Shown here in pieces: positions 48,961 to 59,730 of a DNA stretch of 64,000 bases. The notes beneath the pieces are model-generated. The model searched no databases. It saw nothing but the letters and a program-made list of their open reading frames with translations, and was not told the DNA's origin. Location of the stretch: contig NC_026660.2 of the NCBI RefSeq assembly GCF_000004075.3, forward strand, positions 18,619,837 through 18,683,836, read 5' to 3'. A program made the translations under genes and the position numbers. The stretch is from Cucumis sativus (lineage: Eukaryota > Streptophyta > Magnoliopsida > Cucurbitales > Cucurbitaceae). Each line of letters begins with the position of its first letter. Position 1 is the first letter of the stretch.

Positions 48961-49230
48961 CTCTCTCTATATATATATAGTCTCACTGTTCACCAAAAAG
49001 ATATATACAAAACACAAATTCCCCCATTTCAAATTATCTCTAAAATATTTTTTGTTTCTCGAGGAATAGAGTGTATGTGTGAACGATTGTGATTCCTAAT
49101 TGATTTCGGTAAAAAATCAATTGAAGATCGAGAGGCTGTTTTATCATGGATACGACAGGGTTATCATATTGTTTACACAAGGAGAGCATATCTGCTCAAC
49201 TTCTTTAAAAGAGTAGGATCCGCTACTTAG
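48961..49230 (+). promoter_or_regulatory. Promoter-like CT/TATA segment with no ORF
   Basis: CTCTCTCTCTATATATATATAG is followed by a non-repetitive, moderately GC-rich leader (about 49000-49230) holding a small hairpin (TTGATTTC ... AAATCAA). It looks like a core promoter plus transcript start, but no ORF follows. It could be an LTR remnant or a non-coding transcript start between the two MADS genes. Confidence 0.2.
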
Positions 49231-50222
49231 CCGTATACTATTCTGTTTTATGTTTTTGTAGTTATGTTTAACCAAGCAATTTTTATCATTTACAGTTCTG
49301 GTCAGTACGTAAGAATTTTTTATGAACTACCAGGAGATGAACGGTCACTTACGTAAAAAAAAATACAAGCAAAAGTGCAATAACACAAAGTCACTTTACT
49401 CTTAGACTAGCTTCTTAGAACACCTTTGTTTTAGAGGATTAAATTAAAAACAAGTGTACGTGCAATAGTAGGGAGTAAATATGAATTGTTACCACAATCA
49501 AACAAATGAAATTGAAATTGATATCAATCTCTATCTATATAGATATACATATAATTTGATTATGGTACATCACCATCCAAACAAATAAATATGTGTCCAT
49601 TATTATTTAGGAGTCTTGTGGTCAAGGTCTTCTTATACATAAACAGGCACCGTCAACGCAAACCATAAACTTTACTCTCTACTTCAAAATAAATAAATAT
49701 ATTACTAAATTATTAGTTTTTAGTTTAATTTTTAAATTGTCTTCGTTTTTTATGTTTCAAGATTTATGATTTTAGTTACCTTCGTTTTTCACTAAATACA
49801 CATAGTAAGTTATTTAGTGTGTATTACTTAGTTTAAAGTAGTTAAATTAGGTAATTAATAAACATCAATTAATCTAAAATTAGCATTAAATATCAAACGC
49901 ATCAATAGTAGAAAAATTTAGAACTAGTAGACAAGCAACATTATAGAAGACTTATATAGAACCGAGTAGAAATTAAACTAAACTTTTACATAAAAATAAA
50001 AGTACATTTTGATTCCTTTGTATCTTATTTTAAAAAATTTAAAAACGAAAAAAATATATTTTATTATATAAACGTGAACATATTTGAATTGACACTATGA
50101 ATATATTAAAGTCTAAATTAGTAAAAGAAATATTAAGAAAAAACTGTGGAAGGTTGGGTAGAACATAGAAGAGTGACCCCCACATCTGCATAACGATTCA
50201 GCCAGTTCTTTCACCCTATCAT
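49231..50222. other. Distal upstream region of the AP1-like gene
   Basis: AT-rich, no gene seen. The proximal promoter begins near 50140. Confidence 0.45.
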
Positions 50223-50333
50223 ATCTCGACAGCACTTCATCAATACCCACTTTATTTCACAAAAACCACTTTTCCACACAAAAACCACTTTTATTTTTTA
50301 TTTTTAATCCATTCATTCCCTTTCCTATATAAC
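50223..50333 (+). promoter_or_regulatory. AP1-like promoter: shared motif, 19-bp repeat, TATA box
   Basis: ATCTCGACA at 50223-50231 matches the motif upstream of the SEP gene. CACAAAAACCACTTTT occurs twice with a 19-base period (50258-50273 and 50277-50292). A TATA box, TATATAAC, is at 50326-50333, followed by a 200-base 5' leader to the ATG at 50534. Confidence 0.5.
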
Positions 50334-50533
50334 AACTACACCCCCATCTCCCCAAAGACCTAATTCAAGCCTTCCCAACTCTCTCCTTTTGAAATCTCTT
50401 TCTGTTCTTGGTGATTCTCTTTACAAAATCAATTTTCTTTTCCTTTTGAATACCACAGGCTGTTGTAGTTTTAGGGTTTATTCTTATTTAAAAAAAAAAG
50501 AAAAGAAAAAGAAAAAACTATTAATAAAAAAGA

Positions 50534-53500
50534 ATGGGAAGAGGTAGGGTTCAATTGAAAAGGATTGAGAACAAAATAAACAGGCAAGTAACTTTCTCAA
50601 AAAGGAAAGCTGGATTACTGAAGAAGGCTCATGAAATCTCTGTTCTTTGTGATGCTGAAGTTGCTTTGATTGTTTTCTCCCACAAAGGAAAACTCTTTGA
50701 ATACTCCTCTGATTCCAGGTCATCTCTATTTCCTCTTTTCTCTTTTCCTTCTTAATTTCTTCTTTTCATTTCAATCCTTTGGTTATATGAATGTGTTTCT
50801 GTTTTTCTTTTTAGTTTTTTTAATAAATAAATTCACATGGCTCCAAATCTAGCTATGTTTCTGATTTTTCTGACTTCTCACTACCACTTAACACCCACTT
50901 CTCTTTTCCTTTTTCATCTTAGGGTTTCAAAAATATATACACATATCTGAAACAATAATCGTACCTTACTTAACTTTTGAGTTCAGTGATGATTTGATTC
51001 GATTTCTCTATGTATCGTTTTTGTTTTTTAGGGTTTATTTTGATCTACTTCTTTTTAGGTTGAAAAAAACCTAGTCCTTTTTTGGCCATGGAAATGAGGA
51101 TCTAATTTAACAAATGGAGATATACAGTAGGTTATGGACAGAAATGAAGAGAGTAATTATTGATTGGTAAATGGATTATATATGGTATGAAGAGCCTCAT
51201 TGATTAAATGATGATGTGAAGAAGAAATAAATTAAATTATTGTACCTTGTAAAATATTGACTTTTATTATTTGATTTTTGAAACTGTTTTTGAATGACTT
51301 GTAGTGAAAATTATTTATGTTTTGGAAGGTACTAAATTAAATTCTTCTGAACCTAGGTTGTAAATATCAAAATATATATGAATTAGATTAAAAGTAATGG
51401 AGTTGTAAATTATTTAAAATACAGAACACAGGAACCTATAGTAGTTATTTATATATATAATTTGTAAGAAAATATTATTTCATTTGTAAATTATTTCCCT
51501 TTTAAATAAAATATTATAATTTTTTTGTTGGGTTTTATAAGTTTTCAATATTTTTCTATGATATTTGAGAGGTAATATTTTTAAAAATAAGGAATCTAGG
51601 ATTTTCGAAATGATTTTTTTCTTCTTGTTTTTCTTATGTGTATTGAAAGAAAACATCGAACTTAATATATATTTGAAGAAAAGATGTTTATATTCATAAT
51701 GTGGCTTTCATACGTATAAGCCAAAAACTACATATGACTAATACTTTTTATATTATTGATTTTGGATAATCATTTGACATTTTATATGGATTTTTATTGA
51801 TAATAATAGATTTTAATCTTCTAAGTCGTATTTGAATTCTTAGAGAAATTCAAAGGACAAAAACAAGTTTTATATTAAAAAATAAAAATTCTTTGGTTTT
51901 AAAATTTTGGTTTAATTGTAATAAACAAAGATAAGAAGAAGTGATGCCACTAAAAAAGATAACAAAGTAAACTATAATGTTATTAGAAATTAAAATGTTA
52001 CTAAACAAAACTTGTAAGCTTTTCTTCCATTTCCAAAGTATTTTTTTATGTGGTCATCGTATATATACACTATTACTCTTCTTCTTCTTCTTCCTTTAAA
52101 GTAATTTAACTGATTAAGATATTTATCTTTTCTATAAGTTAAAGGTTTAAATTCCCTAGTTCTAGGTGTGTGTATATATATTTTGTAAAGTTTTTTCTTG
52201 GTTTCAATGTTTTCATATATGGCTATTAAAAGCTATTACTTTATAAGTTTATATGCATTTATTTATCACATATTATTGATTGCTTATGATCTCAATCTAC
52301 ATACCTGAATTAGTTTATTTTAAATTTATTTATTTTATATCTAATATTGGTGGGCCTTATTTATATCACATATTAATTGCATTTATTACCTTATATGTAT
52401 ATAAAGCTTATTATTCAAAATCGCTTTCTCTTCTTTTGACCAAAAATCTAGGGTTTATTATGAACAGCAGCAGTGTTCAACATGATAGACAATCGGACAG
52501 ATAGAAAAAAAAAGTTGAACCCTAGCCCTAAAATGAACGAATGAGTATTCATAATTCATAGTAATACACAGAAGTTGAATATATATATTTTTTATTTTCC
52601 AGAAAAAAAGGAAAAGGGTGAAAAAGATAATGGATTTGATGGGAAAGTTGTTATTCTTGTCTAGGATAAGACTTGATAGAAAACAGTAACACTTTGGTGT
52701 TTATATGCTTCAAATCTAGGCCCTAACTTTCAAAGTTGATTTTGTTTTTAATATTATTATTCTAAAATAAATTCCTTTTAATTATTTCATATTATATATC
52801 TATCTATCTGTGTATATATATATATAATATTTGGCTGTCAATTCAATTTAAATCACTTTGAAATTTCAAACAGTGGTTTGGTTGATGTACTATATTAATG
52901 GTTGCTTCTTTTGTGAGAGATACTCAGAGATGGAATTGATAATGAGAGAGATAATTAATTGTGTTGATACTGTTCTAAAGATGTTATATAATTAAAGCTT
53001 AATGAACTTTGTTATTTTGTCCATAGTTAGTTCTTGTAATTACACCTTAGTGTTAAAATTCAATCCTCAAACTTAAATTGTACTATTAGTTAATAAAAGT
53101 TAAACTCTCTAACTTATATCAGTTGTGATAATCTCTACCATTATGTATAAATTTGAGGGTACGTTTGGTTTTCAAAGCTCAAAATATGATTGTAACCCTC
53201 AATGGCTTTTACCATTTGTCTTATTATTATTATTAATATTATTATGTTGTGAAAATTAAATCCTATCATTTTTGTTCTGAGTACATTTGGTGACTTAACA
53301 TACTTTTAGTTCCAAAGTCATTGTGTTTTTTATGTCAATTATGTGGTTTCATGAATAGTAAAAATATGTATTTGAACTTCTTTTTCTTCTGTCCTCATGA
53401 TATTGTCATATTGTACTGTCTAATTATTTTCTTAATATATGGGTTGGATTCTGTTTGAGTTATTGTTTATGTCATGTTTGATACACAACTATTTGTTTTT

Positions 53501-56109
53501 TTTTTTAATTAAAAAGAAAAAAAAACTAAGCCTACTTCCTCCTACTTTTGACCCAATTTTTTTTAAAGTAAAAGATTTCAACTTTTGACCAAATTATAAT
53601 TTTCTTTTAAAAAAAACAAATAGTAACTATTGGTTAGTTTTTATTTTTTAGAAAACATTATTTAAAAGTGATATTTAGAGGTGGATTAAGTGTTTTTTAT
53701 AAGCTTGATTTTCAAAAAAATAAGAACTAAAAAAAAATTTGTTACCAAATGAAATCATGATGGAATAGTTTGCAAACTACCCATAGAAATCTTGAAATTT
53801 GGAAAAAATATGAAATAGGTCTAATTATATATGTGTAGTAGATAAATTATTTGTGAACAACTTTATGTGCAAATATCCTATCATATATATTAGGCCCTAT
53901 ACTAAAAGGAGTTCTAGTTTTGCATTTGGAAACAATTATTTTTTCTAGGAAAATTTGATCAGTCTCTGTTATTTAATGAGTGACATAGATAATGAACGTC
54001 ACAAGCCCCTTTGGAGATATCCGATAAAATTGGAACTATACAGAGATAATGAACGTCACAGTAAAGTTAAAATATCCACTTTTAGGTTTAGTTAGTATCC
54101 GTTATTTCAACATAATTACCAGTGTTATCATTTGTGTATTCAATAATTATATCAAGAAGCTTAATTAATTATACATTACTATGAACTTTAATTATGGTAC
54201 AGCATGGAGAAAATACTTGAACGGTATGAGAGATATTCTTTTGTGGGAAGGCAACAAAATGCAGCTTCTGAATCTGAATTTTCTTATGAAAATTGGACTC
54301 TTGAATACTACAGACTCAAGTCCAAAGTCGAACTTCTACAACGAAACAACAGGTATGTCTATGATTAAACTAACGTTTTAAATGTCATTGATATCGATAG
54401 ATAGTCTTTTGATAATATTATTAAACTGAAAATAACGATGCATGATTGTCTTAAATCTTTTTGTTTTGAATTTGTTACTTGAGGATTCAAACAATCTCAT
54501 ATGAAAGTTCGATACACAGTTGACCTAGGGCGCGTTATTATTATTTTTTTTCTCCCTTTACCTTGTAGACATAGTTAATAGTAAACAACGTAAATCTCTA
54601 TTTGTTGATTCACTATTATTTTACGTTCTTACTGCCTGTTCATATGTGTCACAAGTTGATCATAGCATTGATGTATGATATTAACGTGTCGTCTGACAAA
54701 AAGTTAATAACCTCAGGTATATTTGTTTGTTTTGTAATTGCAGTCATTATATGGGAGAAGATTTGGATTCGTTGAGTGTCAAAGAACTGCAAAACTTGGA
54801 ACAACAAATTGACACTGCACTTAAACATGTTCGAACCAGAAAAGTAGGGTTCTTTCTCCTAACGTTTTATAAATATTTGTGATTTATTATTGATTAATTA
54901 TAAGTTTCTATTGGATTATTTTTCAGAACCAACTTATGTTTGAGTCCATCACTGACCTCCAAAAAAAGGCAAATACTCTTCACTTTTCCCATTTTTTAAA
55001 TCTTAAATAGAACTTAAGTTCTTTTCCGTTGTTTATTTACTAACTGCAATTGTTATGAATAATAACTAAGTATATAACCCTTTATATTCACAAATTTTAT
55101 TATATTTACATTTTTTTAAATGTATAATTGCTATATTTGCAACTATCTTTTGTTTAATTTGCATCTAAATATATATATATTTTAATCTTACGTAAATGTC
55201 AGGTAAGAAATATAGAGGAGAACAATGTCCAACTGGCTAAGCAGGTGAGTTTTGCTTACATTTTAATTTAATCACATTTTCAATTCTTAAAACGATTTTT
55301 GTACCGGCCATAGGGACAAGAGTCGTGCCCCGATGAGTCCGAGGGCACATTGGTCACTGCAATTCCTTGGGTGTGAACCCAGACAAAGTGGTGGTAGTAA
55401 CAAATATACCAAAATCTTAAAACACATATATATTTCAAATAAAAATATAGTCATCCTAAAATCGAGTAGGAAGTATTATGTTAAAGTTGTCGAAACAGGA
55501 AACTGTGTTTAGAGTAATGCATCATGTTATTTGTTTTGAGTTAACATAGGATGTTGTATGTTAATTTTTGATCTAACCCACTAAAAAGTGAAAAAGATTA
55601 AACATAATTATTATTAAGTGAAATATATATATATATATAGATAAAGGAGAAAGAGAAGAGTGTAGCATTGGCACAACAAGCAGAATGGGAGCACCAGCAA
55701 CAGCAGGGTTACAATGCTTTGTCTTTCTTATTCCCACCACCTCCTCATCCCTCTCTAAACATTGGGTAATATAATTCATCCACAATATTATTTGTTTATT
55801 GTTTCTATTTTGTTAAATTGTGAAAGAAAAAAAATTCAGAGAAGCCTTTCAACAATTAGTGTTTCATACCGTAATTAAATTACAGATTTCCTATGACTAA
55901 AACAAAGTTTATAATTTAGTTCTTATCATACACCTAACTCACATGACTATACCTGAGAAATCCTGATTATGGACTACAGGGACCGGTCCAAATGCATAAT
56001 TTAACTAAAAATAAACTCTAGACGCTCTATACTAACATTACATGTATCACATTTTCTTTGCATTGTTTGAATCAATGTTAGGCTTGCAAGTTTTGATGGT
56101 CACCAATGA
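50534..56109 (+). CDS. AP1: AP1/FUL-class (SQUA) MADS-box factor, short C-terminus
   Basis: Type II MIKC MADS factor, seven coding exons: 50534-50718, 54203-54352, 54744-54843, 54927-54968, 55203-55244, 55641-55765, 56082-56109, giving 223 residues. The MADS domain starts [20 protein letters not shown] and includes [20 protein letters not shown]. Then [70 protein letters not shown] and [17 protein letters not shown] identify the AP1/FUL clade; [14 protein letters not shown] looks euAP1-like. The 150-base second exon merges what are normally exons 2 and 3. Intron 4 uses a GC donor. The last exon gives only LASFDGHQ, so both the euAP1 CFAA end and the FUL-type LPxWML end are missing. AP1 specifies floral meristem and sepals; FUL acts in flowering and fruit. 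Intron 1 is about 3.5 kb, a usual site of regulation. Confidence 0.9.
53987..54060. repeat. 17-bp direct repeat at the end of AP1-like intron 1
   Basis: AGATAATGAACGTCACA occurs at 53987-54003 and 54044-54060, identical, 57 bases apart, about 150 bases before exon 2. It contains an ACGT core. Possible duplicated regulatory site or a small duplication. Confidence 0.8.
55303..55409 (+). pseudogene. Decayed 26S (25S) rRNA fragment in AP1-like intron 6 region
   Basis: A block of about 105 bases, far more GC-rich than the surrounding intron, matches as I recall the 5' third of plant 26S rRNA: GCCCCGATGAG, GGTCACTGCAA (RNA: GGTCGCTGCAA), CCTTGGGTGTGAACC (RNA: CCTTGGGCGCGAGCC) and TGGTGGTAGTAACAAATAT (RNA: TGGTGGTAGTAGCAAATAT). 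Most differences are C-to-T or G-to-A at former CpG sites, as expected for a methylated dead copy, and about 15-20 bases are missing near the right end. It lies in the intron between exons 55203-55244 and 55641-55765, in sense orientation. It is not a functional rRNA. Confidence 0.75.
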
Positions 56110-57279
56110 AACTTGTTACACGTCGGCAACGATCGGATAAGTACAGGAAATGTGTGTGGCAGAAGAAGAAGAAGAAGAAGAGGAGGTGGGAGGATGTAGT
56201 TACTTAATAATGGGAAAATGGAACTAGTTAATACCCTATAAGTGTAATGCTTTGACAACTTAATTATATATGAAGGGGGGTTTCTGGGCTTTTGTTAAAT
56301 TGACAAAGAAAACATTTGAACTTTGCTGTGTTTGGAGGATTTCTACTAAAAACTTGAGTGTAATCAGATTGCTAATATACTACTGAAATGGAGTTGTTTT
56401 GTTCCCTATAGCTAAGAAAACTGCTTATTATTTCTCTAAAAGCTAGTGCTTTTTAGGGTTCAGTCATTTGTTGTTATAGTTTGATAAATTTATGGAGATA
56501 TACTATGTAGGGTTATTTATTAGGGTTTTGTAAAGCTTTGGATTTGGATATTAATTATAATTTGAACCATGGTTTTCATCATTTAACCCAGCATGTTTTC
56601 ATATTGTGCTGAGGTTTGTTGATTAATTAATCACAATAGTGTCAAATGTGTAAGCAATAAAGAAAAAGATATATTTGATTTATTATTTTTAAGGATAAAC
56701 AATGAGTGTTAAATGTGGAAATCTCTACCTCTTCAATTCTCTGGTAGTTATTTTAACTCAGGAGAAAATCAAATCTCACTTTTAGAAGATTCAGCAGCTG
56801 CAAGCTTTAAATTTTTCTATGATTCAATTATTGTGATTTCTATTTATCCCTACTTGATATGCATAGAAGATACACTAATTTTTTATATGTTTCACTTGAA
56901 TGTTTAAAGTAAGTTTAAATTATAGTAAGGTTTAGTTGTTTTTTTGCTGAATTTAAACTCTCTGTATAGTTTTGTTGCATGAGATTTGTTTCATATATTA
57001 ATAATACATGTTATACAAAGTTCGTGCATGGATTAGTTAGAGTGATTTGTGCTTTATTCTTTAAGAATAAATTTAGTCAATGGGCATAATAATAATAATA
57101 AAATTACTATTGTTATGTACATATATTTGCATGGAAAAGTATCCTAAGTATAATTTCATGTTTAAAAGCTTAGAACTTATTAGACAAACAAATAAAATAA
57201 GGTATTTCAAAGTCTTTTCATAACTTCAGAATTGAATTAAATTAATAATTGGTTTTAAAGTGGAATAGTGTTTGCTAAA
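56110..57279. other. 3'UTR of the AP1-like gene and intergenic
   Basis: A (GAA)n-rich stretch (56161-56185) lies in the probable 3'UTR. The rest, up to the LINE, is AT-rich with no gene. Confidence 0.55.
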
Positions 57280-57292
57280 ATCCAATAAATAC

Positions 57293-59717
57293 CTTTTTTT
57301 TTAAAAAAAAGATACGGATGAGTCAGTAGGTACACTCGGATATCTCCACTAGGTGAACATCTACTTAACACCTTTAGAACACCTACTTAACACCTTTATC
57401 ATCATGCTTCATTAATATAAGAAGGAGAGTACAAGAAGCAAGGGAGAACAAAAAATGCTAGAGATAAGCCCAATGCTCAAAAGAGAAAATAGAGTTAACC
57501 AAAAACATTGATATTTAAAGCAATAGTGCTGCATAGTAATTAGAGAATCTTCTTGATCTTGTCGTCCATAAGCCGATTAGAGCTTTGTTGTCTTTCCAAA
57601 ATTCCGAGAGGAATTCGTTTTTTCTATTGAAAGTTCTATCATTCCTTTCCAGCCATATACTCCAAAGAATGATGGTTAGTGAGTTGAATAAATGATAAGT
57701 GACCAAGAAGAAAAAGAAAAATCAGATAACGAAGAAGAAGAAACTAACCTTCAAGCAAAAATTGGAGGCATGACTCAAAAGAAACAACTTGAAATTAGCG
57801 GAGACTACGAATAAAGAAAATGTGAACTCTGTTATGAATTTTATTGATGATGTGGAAATGGGCCAATTAGAAAATGTGCAATCTAATTTTCCATGAAAAT
57901 TGTATATTAGAAATACTAGAAGGTTAAGCTCTCCCTCTAAAAGAGAGAATAAAAAGTCTTTTCTCGTTACTTTCCTGACTTTGTAATCTTAACTGAGACC
58001 AAATTGTAATTTGTTTGTTTCTAAAAAATTTGTTAAATTTTTTTGGAGCTCAATTAGTGTCAATTGGCATGCTATTGATGTTGTGGGTAATTCCGGTGGC
58101 ATCTTAATCCTTTGGGATGAATTAAGATTTAATGTCTCAAATTTTATTTTATACGCTTACAAAAATTGGAGATATTTTGATGAGGGGAGTTCCAGTTAAT
58201 CAGCAGCATCTCTCCCATATGTTTGTGGCAAAGGGGCAAGTTAGAAAGAGATGATCCTTGTCTTCTTCATTGTTGCGACACATCACACACCAGTTAGGAT
58301 TTAACATCATATTAGGGATCCGTTTCTGTAAATGCCTCCAATTTTTGCTTGAAGGTTGTTTCTTCTTCTTCCTTATCTGATTTTTCTTTTTCTTCTTGGT
58401 CACTTATCATCATCGGAGCAATGTTGCCTTTCACAATATATGGTTGGGTTGGCGATGTGGGTGATAAAGAGGGGGTGAAGAGATCTGAACTTGAGAGAAA
58501 TTCGTCTGATAAAGGCGAAAGTGGACCGAGATCCACAACCAGCTTGAGATCTGCCATTTCCTCCTTGTCTTCCTTCGGTTGAATTTTGAGCTTAGTGTTT
58601 CTTTCATTCTTTGCCTTCGCTAAGTGGGCTTGTTTAACTGGGCTTCTCACTATGTATATTTGTTTTCTTTTTTCCATTTCATTCTGTCTGTATTCTTCAT
58701 CTGGACTTTCTTTGGGCATTCTTATGGGCTTCTAAGTCTGATGGGCCTCGTGGGTGCTCCTTTTGGGTCGAAAAAAAATATTTTGCTTTTGGGGAGTTAA
58801 AGGTAACATTTCGTTTTGCATTAATTGAGCCCACATGATTTGAACTTTACCCCTATATAGTTTTTTCCCTTTCCTATTTTCAAATAATGGATTTGTCTTT
58901 CTGTCAGTCTCTTCTTCATGTCTTTTCCCGCTGCTATCACTGTCTCCGTCATAATTTAATTTATCCATCATGCTTTCATTTTTTTTTTGTAGAGAGACGT
59001 TGCAGTGGCTTTCCTGTTCATCATCTGCGGTCTTTCCTTTTTCCAGCGAGGCTCTTGAGGCCGAAATAGCTACATTGTTAACAAAATGATATTGCTCACA
59101 ATTCATTGAAATTTTCAGCTGCATCTCTTGTGAAAGAACCATGGATTGGATCCTTGGGTTTCTATCAGTAAGTCATTTTCCTTCAGCCTGGACAATGGAT
59201 TGGACAAGAAAAGAATTTCCTTTTTTGTCAAATACGTTGATAAATGCCGGAATAAAACCAGTAAAGTTTTCTTTGACTTTGAGCATCGCTTGTCTGATTT
59301 CTACTTGTTTCTTTATTTCTCTGGTTATCTCAATGAAACTACCACAAGCCTCCCCAATTTGTGTGAACGTTTCCATATCCCATGCATGCATCAGAATGCC
59401 TCTAAAGTTAACCCAACCACCGTAACTTGGGACTAGCTTTGGGGAGCCATGTTTCATGGTGTTCCATTCCTCAAACTTAATATAAAATTTATCAACAGGG
59501 TTCCAGCCCCTGTTTTTACACATGATGGTAGCTTGATATTTGTTTTCAAATGATACAAGTGCTTTTTCAGCATGGAATGATTTGTAGGTAAATGACCAAT
59601 TGGTTTGTTCCTTCAGTTTTCTCATGATTTTTCTCCGGTCATCATGAAACTATTTTCTAGTGATCACAACCGTTTTTTTTCTAATCAATATTGGTCATTT
59701 TCTTCAACTCCTCTTCC
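57293..59717 (-). mobile_element. LINE insertion with 13-bp TSD and internal inversion
   Basis: A single insertion is bounded by a perfect 13-base duplication, ATCCAATAAATAC (57280-57292 and 59718-59730). On the minus strand from the right: ORF1 with a DUF4283-type domain (59625-59173: SFHAEKALVSFENKYQATI, PSYGGWVNFRGILMHAWDME), then charged ORF1 tail (59142-58732 and 58719-58340), then a zf-RVT knuckle (NPNWCVMCRNNEEDKDHLFL, about 58330-58200). Next, 57691-58199 is inverted: on the plus strand it reads ORF1 end, then the start of the ORF2 endonuclease (FVILTETKL, GNSGGILILWDE). Finally, minus strand again, ORF2 tail (LWSIWLERNDRTFNRKNEF, 57706-57515), 3'UTR and A-tail at the left edge. Reverse transcriptase is missing. 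It is dead. Confidence 0.88.
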
Positions 59718-59730
59718 ATCCAATAAATAC

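Noticed and set aside
55321..55352. Hammerhead-ribozyme-like core (CGATGAGTCCGA in a GTGCCC/GGGCAC hairpin)
   Set aside because: The GATGAGTCC string and hairpin looked like a hammerhead, but the GAAA part of the core is missing and the whole 105-base block fits a decayed 26S rRNA segment better.
58349..59436. Plus-strand ORFs of 60-96 codons around 58.3-59.4 kb
   Set aside because: They are antisense shadows of the LINE ORF1 on the minus strand.
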